Assembly: GCF_025144465.1 (NCBI RefSeq)
Contig: NZ_CP083553.1
Span: 1 to 64,000 of the forward strand
DNA length: 64,000 bases
Reading direction: 5' to 3'
Source of the DNA: Leisingera sp. S132
GTDB taxonomy: Bacteria; Pseudomonadota; Alphaproteobacteria; Rhodobacterales; Rhodobacteraceae
Part shown: positions 28,423-35,342 of the stretch, piece by piece
How positions within the stretch are numbered: the first letter of the stretch is position 1
Layout: each line of letters starts with the position of its first letter
Position numbers and translations under genes: made by a program
Notes under the pieces: generated by a model
What the model saw: only the letters and a program-made list of their open reading frames with translations
What the model was told of the DNA's origin: nothing
The model's database searches: none

Positions 28423-29128
28423 TGTTCAGCACTCCTGCAATTGCAGCGCCGCCCAGCCCCCCCAGTATCAGCGTCCAGGTCGGATCAAGCGGGGTGAGCA
28501 GTCCGGCCAGCAGAACGATGGCAACGGATCCGCCCCAAGGCAGCAGCATGGCACTGCCGCTCCACAGGGAGCGCAGGATGGCGATGAAGGCGGCAGTGAA
28601 GGCAAAGTCCATGCCCAGGGCGCGCGGTTCCGGCACAGCCGTAGCGAAACTCGCCCCTGCCACCGTGGCCACCACCCACACAGCCACCAAACCCAATCCG
28701 CCGCCGACCAGGTACCAGTAACCAACGCTTTTGCCGCGGGCGCGCTTGGCGTGCATAAGCGCCCAGTTCTCATCAGTAGCCAGGTGCACGCCCAACAGGA
28801 TCTGCCACCATGGCCGCCCGGCTAGCTCATCCCGCAGCGAGGCGGTGATCAGCAGCAGCCGCAGGTTCAGCGCAAGGCCTGCCAGCAACGCCGCACCGGC
28901 GCTCGCCCCAGCCGCCAGCCGCTCCACCGCGATGATCTGAGACGAGCCGGCAAAGACGATGGTTCCCATCACCCCGGTCTGCACCCCGCTCATCTGCGCC
29001 TGCGCGGCCAGCAGGCCAAAGGCGAGCCCGTAGACAGCAACGCCGACCGCAAGAGGAAGAATGTCCTGCAGGCCGGCTATTAGCTGGCCGCGGGCGCCTG
29101 GATGGGCGGTGATCTCCTGAATGACCAT
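28415..29128 (-). CDS. azlC: AzlC family branched-chain amino acid exporter subunit
   Basis: A 237-residue membrane protein with the conserved AzlC patterns GLAFGLLAAQAQMSG, GSSQIIAVERLAAG and LGVHLATDENWAL. With AzlD it forms a two-component exporter. ATG 29128 gives the expected N-terminus (MVIQEITAHPGARGQLIAGL); an in-frame reading 42 codons longer runs through the divergent promoter region. The divergent XRE-cupin gene next door is the likely regulator. Confidence 0.9.
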   Translation of the reverse strand: MVIQEITAHPGARGQLIAGLQDILPLAVGVAVYGLAFGLLAAQAQMSGVQTGVMGTIVFAGSSQIIAVERLAAGASAGAALLAGLALNLRLLLITASLRDELAGRPWWQILLGVHLATDENWALMHAKRARGKSVGYWYLVGGGLGLVAVWVVATVAGASFATAVPEPRALGMDFAFTAAFIAILRSLWSGSAMLLPWGGSVAIVLLAGLLTPLDPTWTLILGGLGGAAIAGVLNNE

Positions 29129-29189
29129 TGCACGGCTCCTCTGGCAATGAGCTGATCGTTCGTCTAATCCGGACGTGTGGTTTCTATAC

Positions 29190-29208
29190 CGAACGCAATT
29201 GCCGTTCG
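29190..29208. promoter_or_regulatory. Inverted repeat between azlC and its divergent regulator
   Basis: CGAACG and CGTTCG are separated by 7 nt, and further CGTTCG-like half sites occur at about 29156-29161 and 29213-29217. The cluster of GTTCG/CGAAC half sites in a 105-bp divergent promoter region is a candidate operator for the XRE-cupin protein. This is inference from position and symmetry. Confidence 0.45.
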
Positions 29209-29233
29209 TCAAGTCGAACAATCGGGTGAAATA

Positions 29234-29788
29234 ATGAACACTGCAGCACCGCACCAGATGATCGCCGCGGCCATTCAGCGCGAACGCAGCCGGGCGGGGA
29301 TTTCGCTTTCGGCCCTTGCTGCGCGGGCGGGGATAGCCAAATCAACGCTGTCCCAACTGGAGGCAGGCAACGGGAACCCCAGCGTAGAAACACTTTGGGC
29401 ACTGGCGGCTGCGCTGAATGTCCCGCTGAGCCTGCTGTTTGAGACCGAGGCACCCGCCACAAGGCTGATCCGTGCCGGCGAGGGGGAGGTTCTGGAATCG
29501 GACCAGTCTGATTTCGCCGCTGTTCTGCTGTCCCGCAGCCCGCCGAACGTGCGCCGGGACGTCTACCGGGTGGTGATGCAGCCCGGGCAAATCCGCCGCG
29601 CCCAGCCGCATCCGCGCGGCACGGTGGAGCATATGCTGGTCTGTTCCGGTCAGATGCGGGCCGGGCCGGAGGGGCAGGAGGAGATCTTGAGGACCGGCGA
29701 TTACTACACCTATCCCGGCGACCGCCCGCACAGCTACGAGGCGCTGCAGGCGGAGACGCTGTTCATGATGGTGATGGAGGCGCCGTAA
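29234..29788 (+). CDS. XRE family regulator with cupin sensor domain
   Basis: A 184-residue transcription factor. An N-terminal helix-turn-helix (about 10-65; LAARAGIAKSTLSQLEAGNG) is joined to a C-terminal cupin (about 110-180; PHPRGTVEHMLVCSGQ and GDYYTYPGDRPHSY) that probably binds a small ligand. ATG 29234 gives a normal N-terminus, while a longer in-frame version starts inside the intergenic repeat. Divergence from azlCD suggests it controls that exporter and possibly itself. Confidence 0.9.
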   Translation: MNTAAPHQMIAAAIQRERSRAGISLSALAARAGIAKSTLSQLEAGNGNPSVETLWALAAALNVPLSLLFETEAPATRLIRAGEGEVLESDQSDFAAVLLSRSPPNVRRDVYRVVMQPGQIRRAQPHPRGTVEHMLVCSGQMRAGPEGQEEILRTGDYYTYPGDRPHSYEALQAETLFMMVMEAP

Positions 29789-29800
29789 GCTCCGCAGGCT

Positions 29801-30454
29801 TCAGAAATCCGGCTTGACCCGGAACTTCAAGGACTCGCCGCTGTCCGGGTGCTTGATCCGCAATTCCTCCGAATGCAGCATCAGGCGCGGATGTTCCAGC
29901 GCGGCGCCAGCGGCATAAAGCGGATCGCCCAGGATCGGGTGGCCCAGCGACAGCATATGCACCCGCAACTGATGCGACCGCCCGGTCTTGGGGGTCAGCC
30001 GCACCCGTGTGGCATCGTCCTCATACTTCATCACCCGCCAGTCGGTGACGGCAGGTTTGCCGGTCTCGTGGCAGACCATTTGTTTGGGCCGGTTCGGCCA
30101 ATCGACAATCAGCGGCAGGTCCACGGTGCCGCTGCGCGGCTCCAGCCGGCCCGCGACCCGCGCGACATAGGCCTTTTTTGCGGTGCGCTTTTCAAACTGC
30201 ATCGACAGGTGACGTTGCGCATGCGGGGTAAGGCCAAACACCATCACGCCAGAAGTATCCCGGTCCAGCCGGTGCACCAGAAGCGCCTCGGGGAAGGCCG
30301 CCTGGATGCGGCTGATCAGGCAATCGGCCAGATGTTCCCCGCGCCCCGGCACAGATAACAGGCCCGCCGGCTTGTTCACCGCTAGCAGTTCGGCGTCGTG
30401 GTGCAGGATCTCCAGCGGGTCCTGCGGCGGGGTGTATTTGCTTGATACGGCCAT
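29801..30454 (-). CDS. RluA-family pseudouridine synthase
   Basis: A 217-residue RNA-modifying enzyme. The catalytic motif HRLDRDTSGVMVFG contains the active Asp, preceded by VNKPAGLLSVPGRG near residues 25-38. It lacks the N-terminal S4 domain of RluC/RluD, so it is closer to the short RluA/TruC-like group and may act on 23S rRNA or tRNA. ATG 30454 is chosen because the upstream in-frame extension is low-complexity. Divergent from truB. Confidence 0.9.
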   Translation of the reverse strand: MAVSSKYTPPQDPLEILHHDAELLAVNKPAGLLSVPGRGEHLADCLISRIQAAFPEALLVHRLDRDTSGVMVFGLTPHAQRHLSMQFEKRTAKKAYVARVAGRLEPRSGTVDLPLIVDWPNRPKQMVCHETGKPAVTDWRVMKYEDDATRVRLTPKTGRSHQLRVHMLSLGHPILGDPLYAAGAALEHPRLMLHSEELRIKHPDSGESLKFRVKPDF

Positions 30455-30532
30455 GGGCGATTGCCTACTGCGGGATCCGGGCAAGGGCAAGCGGTGCAAC
30501 ACTGCTTTCCCGCCAGCAGCACCTTTGTTAAA

Positions 30533-30561
30533 TTGACACTGTCCCGGCGATCCGGTAACCG
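30533..30561 (+). promoter_or_regulatory. Sigma-70-like promoter upstream of truB
   Basis: A perfect -35 box TTGACA (30533-30538), a 17-bp spacer and TAACCG (30556-30561) as -10 lie about 30 bp upstream of the truB start codon. The -10 is only a partial match. This is prediction by consensus. Confidence 0.5.
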
Positions 30562-30591
30562 GCGCGCCTCACATACACATGGGGACGATGC

Positions 30592-31518
30592 ATGGCACGC
30601 AAACGCAAAGGGCGCGATATTTCCGGCTGGCTGGTGGTGGACAAGCCCGCGGGCCTGACCTCGACCGCGGTTGTGAACAAGGTGCGTTGGGCGCTGGAGG
30701 CCAAGAAGGCCGGCCATGCGGGGACCCTGGACCCGGAGGCCACCGGCGTTCTGGCGGTGGCACTGGGCGAGGCGACCAAGACGGTTCCCTATATCACCGA
30801 CGCGCTCAAGGCCTATACCTTCACTGTGCGGCTGGGCCAGGCGACCAAAACCGATGATGCCGAAGGCGAGGTGATTGCCGAAAGCGCCGAGCGTCCTACC
30901 GACGCGCAGATCAAGGAGGCACTGTTGCCCTTCCTGGGTGAGATCATGCAGGTGCCGCCCAAGTTCTCGGCCGTCAAAATCGACGGCCAGCGTGCCTACA
31001 AGCTGGCCCGGGACGGCGAGGACGTGCAGATTGAGGCCCGCCCGTTGTGGGTTGAGGAGCTGATCATGCTGGACCGCCCCGATGCGGACCATGTGGTGCT
31101 GGAAATGACCTGCGGCAAGGGCGGCTATGTGCGTTCGATCGCCCGTGACTTGGGCGCAGCACTGGGCTGTCACGGCCACGTCAAGGAACTGCGCCGGATC
31201 TGGTCTGGCCCGTTTGATGCGGCAGAGGACGGGATTTCGCTGGAGGAGATCGACCGCCTGGCCCGCACGCCGGAGCTGGACCAATACCTGCGCCCGCTGG
31301 AGGAAGGGCTGGCTGATCTGCCCGAAGTCAAATGCACCCCCGAAGGTGCGGTCCGGCTGCGCAACGGCAACCCGGGCATGGTGATGCCCAATGATGAGGT
31401 TGAGTACGGCGATGAGGCCTGGGCTTCGCTCGACGGCCAGGCGGTTGCGGTCGGCGTCTACAAATCCGGGACCCTGCATCCCAGCCGGGTCTTCAATCAG
31501 GACGTAAGCGCCGGTTAA
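30592..31518 (+). CDS. truB: tRNA pseudouridine-55 synthase
   Basis: Makes pseudouridine 55 in the T-loop of tRNAs. It has 308 residues; the catalytic Asp47 is in [22 protein letters not shown], and [20 protein letters not shown] opens the fold. It is usually next to rbfA and rpsO, but here a divergent RluA-type gene lies upstream and a convergent RTX gene downstream. A nested inverted repeat at 31536-31593 separates it from that gene. Confidence 0.97.
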   Translation: MARKRKGRDISGWLVVDKPAGLTSTAVVNKVRWALEAKKAGHAGTLDPEATGVLAVALGEATKTVPYITDALKAYTFTVRLGQATKTDDAEGEVIAESAERPTDAQIKEALLPFLGEIMQVPPKFSAVKIDGQRAYKLARDGEDVQIEARPLWVEELIMLDRPDADHVVLEMTCGKGGYVRSIARDLGAALGCHGHVKELRRIWSGPFDAAEDGISLEEIDRLARTPELDQYLRPLEEGLADLPEVKCTPEGAVRLRNGNPGMVMPNDEVEYGDEAWASLDGQAVAVGVYKSGTLHPSRVFNQDVSAG

Positions 31519-31535
31519 CAAAGTGTATCTTTTTG

Positions 31536-31593
31536 GGTCAGCAGCGTTGACCGGATGTTTCGCGCGCGAAACATTCGGGCAGTAGAGCTGACC
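31536..31593. repeat. Nested inverted repeat between convergent genes
   Basis: The outer arms GGTCAGC (31536-31542) and GCTGACC (31587-31593) enclose a perfect 20-bp inner palindrome (31555-31574; half-site ATGTTTCGCG) that extends by four more pairs on each side, one of them G-U. It lies between truB and the oppositely oriented RTX gene. A bidirectional terminator is possible, but no T-run is present. It could also be a protein-binding site or a small repeat element. Confidence 0.6.
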
Positions 31594-31624
31594 TAATATC
31601 CTTGGTGGTATTCTGCGGTCTTGC

Positions 31625-32923
31625 CTAGGATGGCCTGGCTGTACCGTTGTCTCCGAATACAGAGTAAAACTCTTGTGCGGTCAGGAGGACACTGGCCTGC
31701 GCGCCCTCTTCGGCGCTGATCCGGCTGCCCGCCGCATCACGCCAACGGTCCTCGCTGGTGGAGTAGTCGTCGTGGAAGGCGATACTGACCCCGGACTGAT
31801 CCCCGGGCAAGGTTGCGATGGCAATACCGTCCATGGCGATCAGAGTGCTGTTCTGATCCGCGTCGTAGCTGACGCTAAGCCCAGCAATTGCATCTTCGAA
31901 GCTGTAGCTGGGAATGGAGCCGAAGCCGGCAACGACCGGGAAGTCGATCCGCAACTGATCCTCTGACGGATCGAAATCGGTGATTTCCGCCGCCGGAGTT
32001 CCGGCCTCAAACACATTTGCAAAGGCGTGGAAGGCGTCCGCTCCTGCGCCGCCTGTGGCCGTTGTTCCGGGACCGATCCACAGGCGGTCATCTCCAGTTC
32101 CACCGTCGAGCACATCACCGTCGTCACCCACACGGGTCAGATCGCCGGGGTAGTGATTGTAGGACCCTTCATAGTGGACTGAGCCACTGCCGCTGTAGAG
32201 CGTGTCGTTGCCTTCGCCGCCGGTAAGGGTGTCGGCACCGCCTTCGCCAAATATCACATCATCGCCTGCGGTGCCGTCCAGTGTGTCACTGTCCGAAGTG
32301 CCGCGGATCGCATCCAGGGCAAGGGGGGCGCTGGAGCCAGGGTTTTCAAAACGCTCTGTCCAGGCAACGTCACCAATTCCGTTCAGAAAATCCACTTCCA
32401 AGACCTCTCCCTCTGCAAGCGAAACGCCGGGCAGGGTCAGGATCGTTTGGTTGTTGAGAGTGTCGATAAACCGCAGCCCGCTGCCGTCCTCGGTTTCGAT
32501 CAGTTCAACGTAACCGGAGGAATACGGCGTCAGTGCCAGCTGGTCGGTACCCAGTTCAAAATCCTCGATCACCGTTTCACGGCTGCCTGCATCGTCCAGA
32601 ACGAAACGGTCCGCGCCTTGGCCGCCGGTGGCCGTATTGCCGGCACCTAGATGCAGTACATCATCACCGCTGCCGCCTGCCATGAGGTCGAGGTCACCGG
32701 CGTTGCCATTCAGCGTGTCGTTTCCATCTGCGCCTTCCAGGATGTCGTTCGTCCCGGCGGTGCCGGACAAGCTGATGCTTTGGGGCAGCGGATCAGGTTC
32801 CTCCAGCGTTTCGGGATCAACTGGCGGTTCCGGTTCAGACCGATCTTCTCCGGAATCTTCCGCATTATCAAAACCAACCGCGATTGCGGAGCCAGCCAGT
32901 GCCAGAAAGATAAGAAGTTCCAT
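31625..32923 (-). CDS. Membrane-anchored RTX-type calcium-binding protein
   Basis: 432 residues. A short N-terminal hydrophobic helix (MELLIFLALAGSAIAVGF) is followed by an acidic Pro-rich linker (to about residue 48) and glycine/aspartate RTX repeats such as GDDVIFGEGGADTL. Two intervening domains of the DFxxxxDQL type (ITDFDPSEDQLRIDF) are present. RTX repeats bind calcium and fold outside the cytoplasm. No type I secretion genes are nearby. ATG 32923 gives the hydrophobic start; the frame remains open much further upstream, but that part overlaps the divergent gene and looks non-coding. No enzymatic domain is seen. Confidence 0.75.
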   Translation of the reverse strand: MELLIFLALAGSAIAVGFDNAEDSGEDRSEPEPPVDPETLEEPDPLPQSISLSGTAGTNDILEGADGNDTLNGNAGDLDLMAGGSGDDVLHLGAGNTATGGQGADRFVLDDAGSRETVIEDFELGTDQLALTPYSSGYVELIETEDGSGLRFIDTLNNQTILTLPGVSLAEGEVLEVDFLNGIGDVAWTERFENPGSSAPLALDAIRGTSDSDTLDGTAGDDVIFGEGGADTLTGGEGNDTLYSGSGSVHYEGSYNHYPGDLTRVGDDGDVLDGGTGDDRLWIGPGTTATGGAGADAFHAFANVFEAGTPAAEITDFDPSEDQLRIDFPVVAGFGSIPSYSFEDAIAGLSVSYDADQNSTLIAMDGIAIATLPGDQSGVSIAFHDDYSTSEDRWRDAAGSRISAEEGAQASVLLTAQEFYSVFGDNGTARPS

Positions 32924-33040
32924 TCCGCTCAGATCGTTAAATTGGTCAAAACCTTTGCGGCAATAGTCTGGCCGCGGATCAGTTGGAGGATGATGAAAGC
33001 CGGCTTGGAAGGCAACCTTTGCTGTTCTAAAACCGCTGCC

Positions 33041-33562
33041 ATGATCACCCGCAGCCATACCAAGGGCGATGCGCCCTCGACCGCCGTGTATTCCGATTGC
33101 GAAACGTACCGCTACAGCCTGACCCGGATCTGGGAACCTGCTGGCCTGCGGGTGATGTTCGTGATGCTGAACCCTTCGACTGCAACCGAGGTGCAGAACG
33201 ACCCAACCATTGAACGCTGCGAACGCCGCGCTCGCGCATTGGGGTTTGGCGGGTTCCGCGCTACCAACATTTTTGCGTGCCGCGTTACCGACCCGCGGGA
33301 GATGCGCAGACTGGACGCACCGGAAGGGCCGGACAACATGGCTGCTATTCTTGAAGGGATGGAGTGGGCTGATACAGTCCTCTGTGCCTGGGGCACGCAT
33401 GGCGAACACCTCGGTCAGGGCGCGCGTGTGCAAGAAGCGCTGCGGTCAACAGGAAAGCCGCTGCATCATCTTGGCCTCAGCAAGGCAGGCCATCCAAAGC
33501 ACCCGTTGTATATTCCCTACCGCCAGCAGCCGGAACTGTGGCTGGACACCGATGACCATTGA
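33041..33562 (+). CDS. DUF1643 family protein
   Basis: A 173-residue protein of uncharacterised family DUF1643. The conserved start MITRSHTKGDAPSTAVYSD, the MLNPSTATEVQNDPTIERC motif and FGGFRATNIFACRVTDPR are visible. ATG 33041 fits the family N-terminus; ATG 32990 or 32993 has a better GGAGG but poor spacing. The function is unknown. It is the only gene between the two RTX genes and is divergent from the first. Confidence 0.85.
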   Translation: MITRSHTKGDAPSTAVYSDCETYRYSLTRIWEPAGLRVMFVMLNPSTATEVQNDPTIERCERRARALGFGGFRATNIFACRVTDPREMRRLDAPEGPDNMAAILEGMEWADTVLCAWGTHGEHLGQGARVQEALRSTGKPLHHLGLSKAGHPKHPLYIPYRQQPELWLDTDDH

Positions 33563-33658
33563 GAGGCATTAACTGGCGTTCCTGTTTTGTTTTGCAATTT
33601 GCGGCGCACTGTGAGAGTGTGCTTGCGTGTGAGTGAATCCTCCAGGAGTTGAGCGCCA

Positions 33659-34645
33659 ATGTTGTGGCTGGCAAGCATGTTGGGACTGGTTGCAATGGGC
33701 AGCGCGGTTCTGGTCAATGTCGACGGTGCAGAGGACGAAGACACTGCAGCCGCGGAGGCGGAGGAAGATGGCCTGGATGGCGGTTACATTGAGCCTGGCG
33801 GTGAGAACCCTGCAGAGGGAGAAACCGTAACAGGGACTGATGCAGATGATGTGCTGCCCGGCAGCAGCGCGTCTGACAGCATCATCGGCGGCGGCGGGGA
33901 TGACCAGATTGGCGGCTACGGTGGCGATGACTGGCTGGACGGCGGTGAAGGTCACGATGTTCTGCATGGCGATGGCGGCAACGACAGCCTGTTTGGCGGC
34001 AGCGGAGATGATCTTCTGCACGGCGAGGAAGGTGCCGATGTTCTGGAAGGCGGCGACGGGGCGGACAGCCTGTACGGCCATTTCGGAGCCGACAGTTTGG
34101 TTGGCGGCAGCGGCGATGATGTTCTTCACGGCGGTCAGGACGGCGACTGGCTGGAGGGCGGCAGCGGCGCGGATTCGCTGCATGGCAATGATGGCAATGA
34201 CAGTTTGGCCGGCGGTGACGGTCAGGATGCGCTGTTCGGCGGCACGGGTGATGACGTGGTGTCCGGTGCCGGGGATGGCGTTGAGCAGGATTTCGTGAAT
34301 GGCGGCGAGGGCGACGATACACTGATCGCCGGGGCTGCGGATGTCCTGACAGGCGGTGCGGGCGCAGACCAGTTTACTGCGGGCATCTGGACAGGAACGG
34401 CGGAGGCTGTCCATCTGATGGATTACGATGCCGCTGAGGATCAGCTGGTGTTGGTCTGGGACTTCGACGTTGGTGCTGAACCAACCGTGGAGGTGCAGCA
34501 GAATCCAGATGCAGAGGGGGAGCAGCTGGTCCTGGTGGATGGCGAACCTGCGCTGCGCGTGTCAGGAGCCGATGCGCTGACGGCCAGCGATCTGGTGCTA
34601 ATGGACACAGCCTCGGCGGCTGCGGCAGGAATACTGCCGCAGTAA
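33659..34645 (+). CDS. RTX beta-roll calcium-binding protein, membrane-anchored
   Basis: 328 residues. An N-terminal hydrophobic segment (MLWLASMLGLVAMGSAVLV), an acidic linker (about 24-60) and a long run of GGxGxDxLxG nonapeptide repeats (about 62-215) build calcium-binding beta-rolls. A C-terminal domain of the type DYDAAEDQLVLVWDFD recurs in the other RTX gene at 31625-32923. AGGAG 8-9 nt before the ATG supports the start. Probably displayed or secreted; the export route is not evident here, because no type I secretion genes are nearby. Confidence 0.78.
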   Translation: MLWLASMLGLVAMGSAVLVNVDGAEDEDTAAAEAEEDGLDGGYIEPGGENPAEGETVTGTDADDVLPGSSASDSIIGGGGDDQIGGYGGDDWLDGGEGHDVLHGDGGNDSLFGGSGDDLLHGEEGADVLEGGDGADSLYGHFGADSLVGGSGDDVLHGGQDGDWLEGGSGADSLHGNDGNDSLAGGDGQDALFGGTGDDVVSGAGDGVEQDFVNGGEGDDTLIAGAADVLTGGAGADQFTAGIWTGTAEAVHLMDYDAAEDQLVLVWDFDVGAEPTVEVQQNPDAEGEQLVLVDGEPALRVSGADALTASDLVLMDTASAAAAGILPQ

Positions 34646-34681
34646 GAGCGGCAATCCCTTCAGGGCCCCTGCACATATTCT

Positions 34682-34710
34682 TTGCCTTTGCGCCGGAATC
34701 ATCTTATACG
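34682..34710 (+). promoter_or_regulatory. Promoter of rpsO
   Basis: TTGCCT (34682-34687) and TATACG (34705-34710) are spaced exactly 17 bp apart, 100 bp upstream of the rpsO start codon. This is a good sigma-70 match by consensus and would place the transcript start near 34717, at the base of a strong hairpin. Confidence 0.6.
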
Positions 34711-34715
34711 CCCGC

Positions 34716-34739
34716 ATCTGCCGCGACTCCGCGGCAGAT
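34716..34739 (+). promoter_or_regulatory. rpsO leader hairpin, candidate S15 autoregulatory element
   Basis: Perfect 10-bp arms ATCTGCCGCG and CGCGGCAGAT enclose the loop ACTC, immediately downstream of the predicted promoter and 70 bp before the rpsO start. Ribosomal protein S15 represses its own mRNA through structured leaders in several bacteria, including alphaproteobacteria. Whether this hairpin is that element needs a structure comparison. Confidence 0.5.
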
Positions 34740-34809
34740 CGCTCCATGGGCCTGTGCTGGACGACATCCCGGCCTGCGCCATCCACTCTAACCTATGAAG
34801 GAGACCCCG

Positions 34810-35079
34810 ATGTCGATCACTGCGGAAGAAAAAGCGCGCCTGATGAAAGAATTTGCAACCAAAGAAGGCGACACCGGTTCCCCGGAAGTCCAGGTTGCAA
34901 TCCTGACCTCGCGCATCAACACCCTGACTGAGCACTTCAAAACCCACAAGAAGGACAACCACGGCCGCCGTGGCCTCCTGAAAATGGTTGCTCAGCGCCG
35001 CAAGCTGCTGGACTACACCAAAGGCAAGGATGAGGCCCGTTACCAGGACCTGATCAAGCGTCTGGGCATCCGCCGCTAA
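34810..35079 (+). CDS. rpsO: 30S ribosomal protein S15
   Basis: A primary 16S rRNA-binding protein of 89 residues, the family length. It contains the conserved [19 protein letters not shown] and [19 protein letters not shown] segments. The start is ATG 34810 with AAGGAG 7 nt upstream; an in-frame ATG at 34795 lies inside that RBS region. It lies 19 kb from pnp and 3 kb from truB, whereas these are adjacent in many proteobacteria. A terminator follows at once. Confidence 0.98.
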   Translation: MSITAEEKARLMKEFATKEGDTGSPEVQVAILTSRINTLTEHFKTHKKDNHGRRGLLKMVAQRRKLLDYTKGKDEARYQDLIKRLGIRR

Positions 35080-35102
35080 TCCGCGCTTATCCGGATTTTC
35101 TG

Positions 35103-35135
35103 CGCCCGTTCCGAAAGGAGCGGGCGTTTTCTTTT
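35103..35135 (+). terminator. Terminator after rpsO
   Basis: The 10-bp stem CGCCCGTTCC-GAAA-GGAGCGGGCG (one G-U pair) has a stable GNRA-type loop and is followed by TTTTCTTTT. It lies 23 bp after the stop codon. Confidence 0.9.
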
Positions 35136-35285
35136 CTTCCAGACGCGTCAAGCCGCGCAGTGCTCCCGCGACCGCTGGCTCCCCGGATGCACCGGACAGC
35201 CTTTGGCCATGGGCTTGGCCCCTGCTGCGCAAGGGCGGGTCCCGGCGGCAGCACGGCAAGTACTTGCAGGCCCCGGGAGGGCGTG

Positions 35286-35315
35286 AAAAAAAACGCCGCC
35301 CCGTTTGGAGCGGCG
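35286..35315 (-). terminator. Terminator for the ALDH16 operon
   Basis: Read on the minus strand, the stem CGCCGCTCC-AAAC-GGGGCGGCG is followed by eight T residues. It lies 27 bp past the stop of the double-domain aldehyde dehydrogenase. The stretch between the two terminators (35136-35285) shows nothing recognisable. Confidence 0.88.
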
Positions 35316-35342
35316 TAATGTTTTGCAGGTAGCAAAAGCGGC

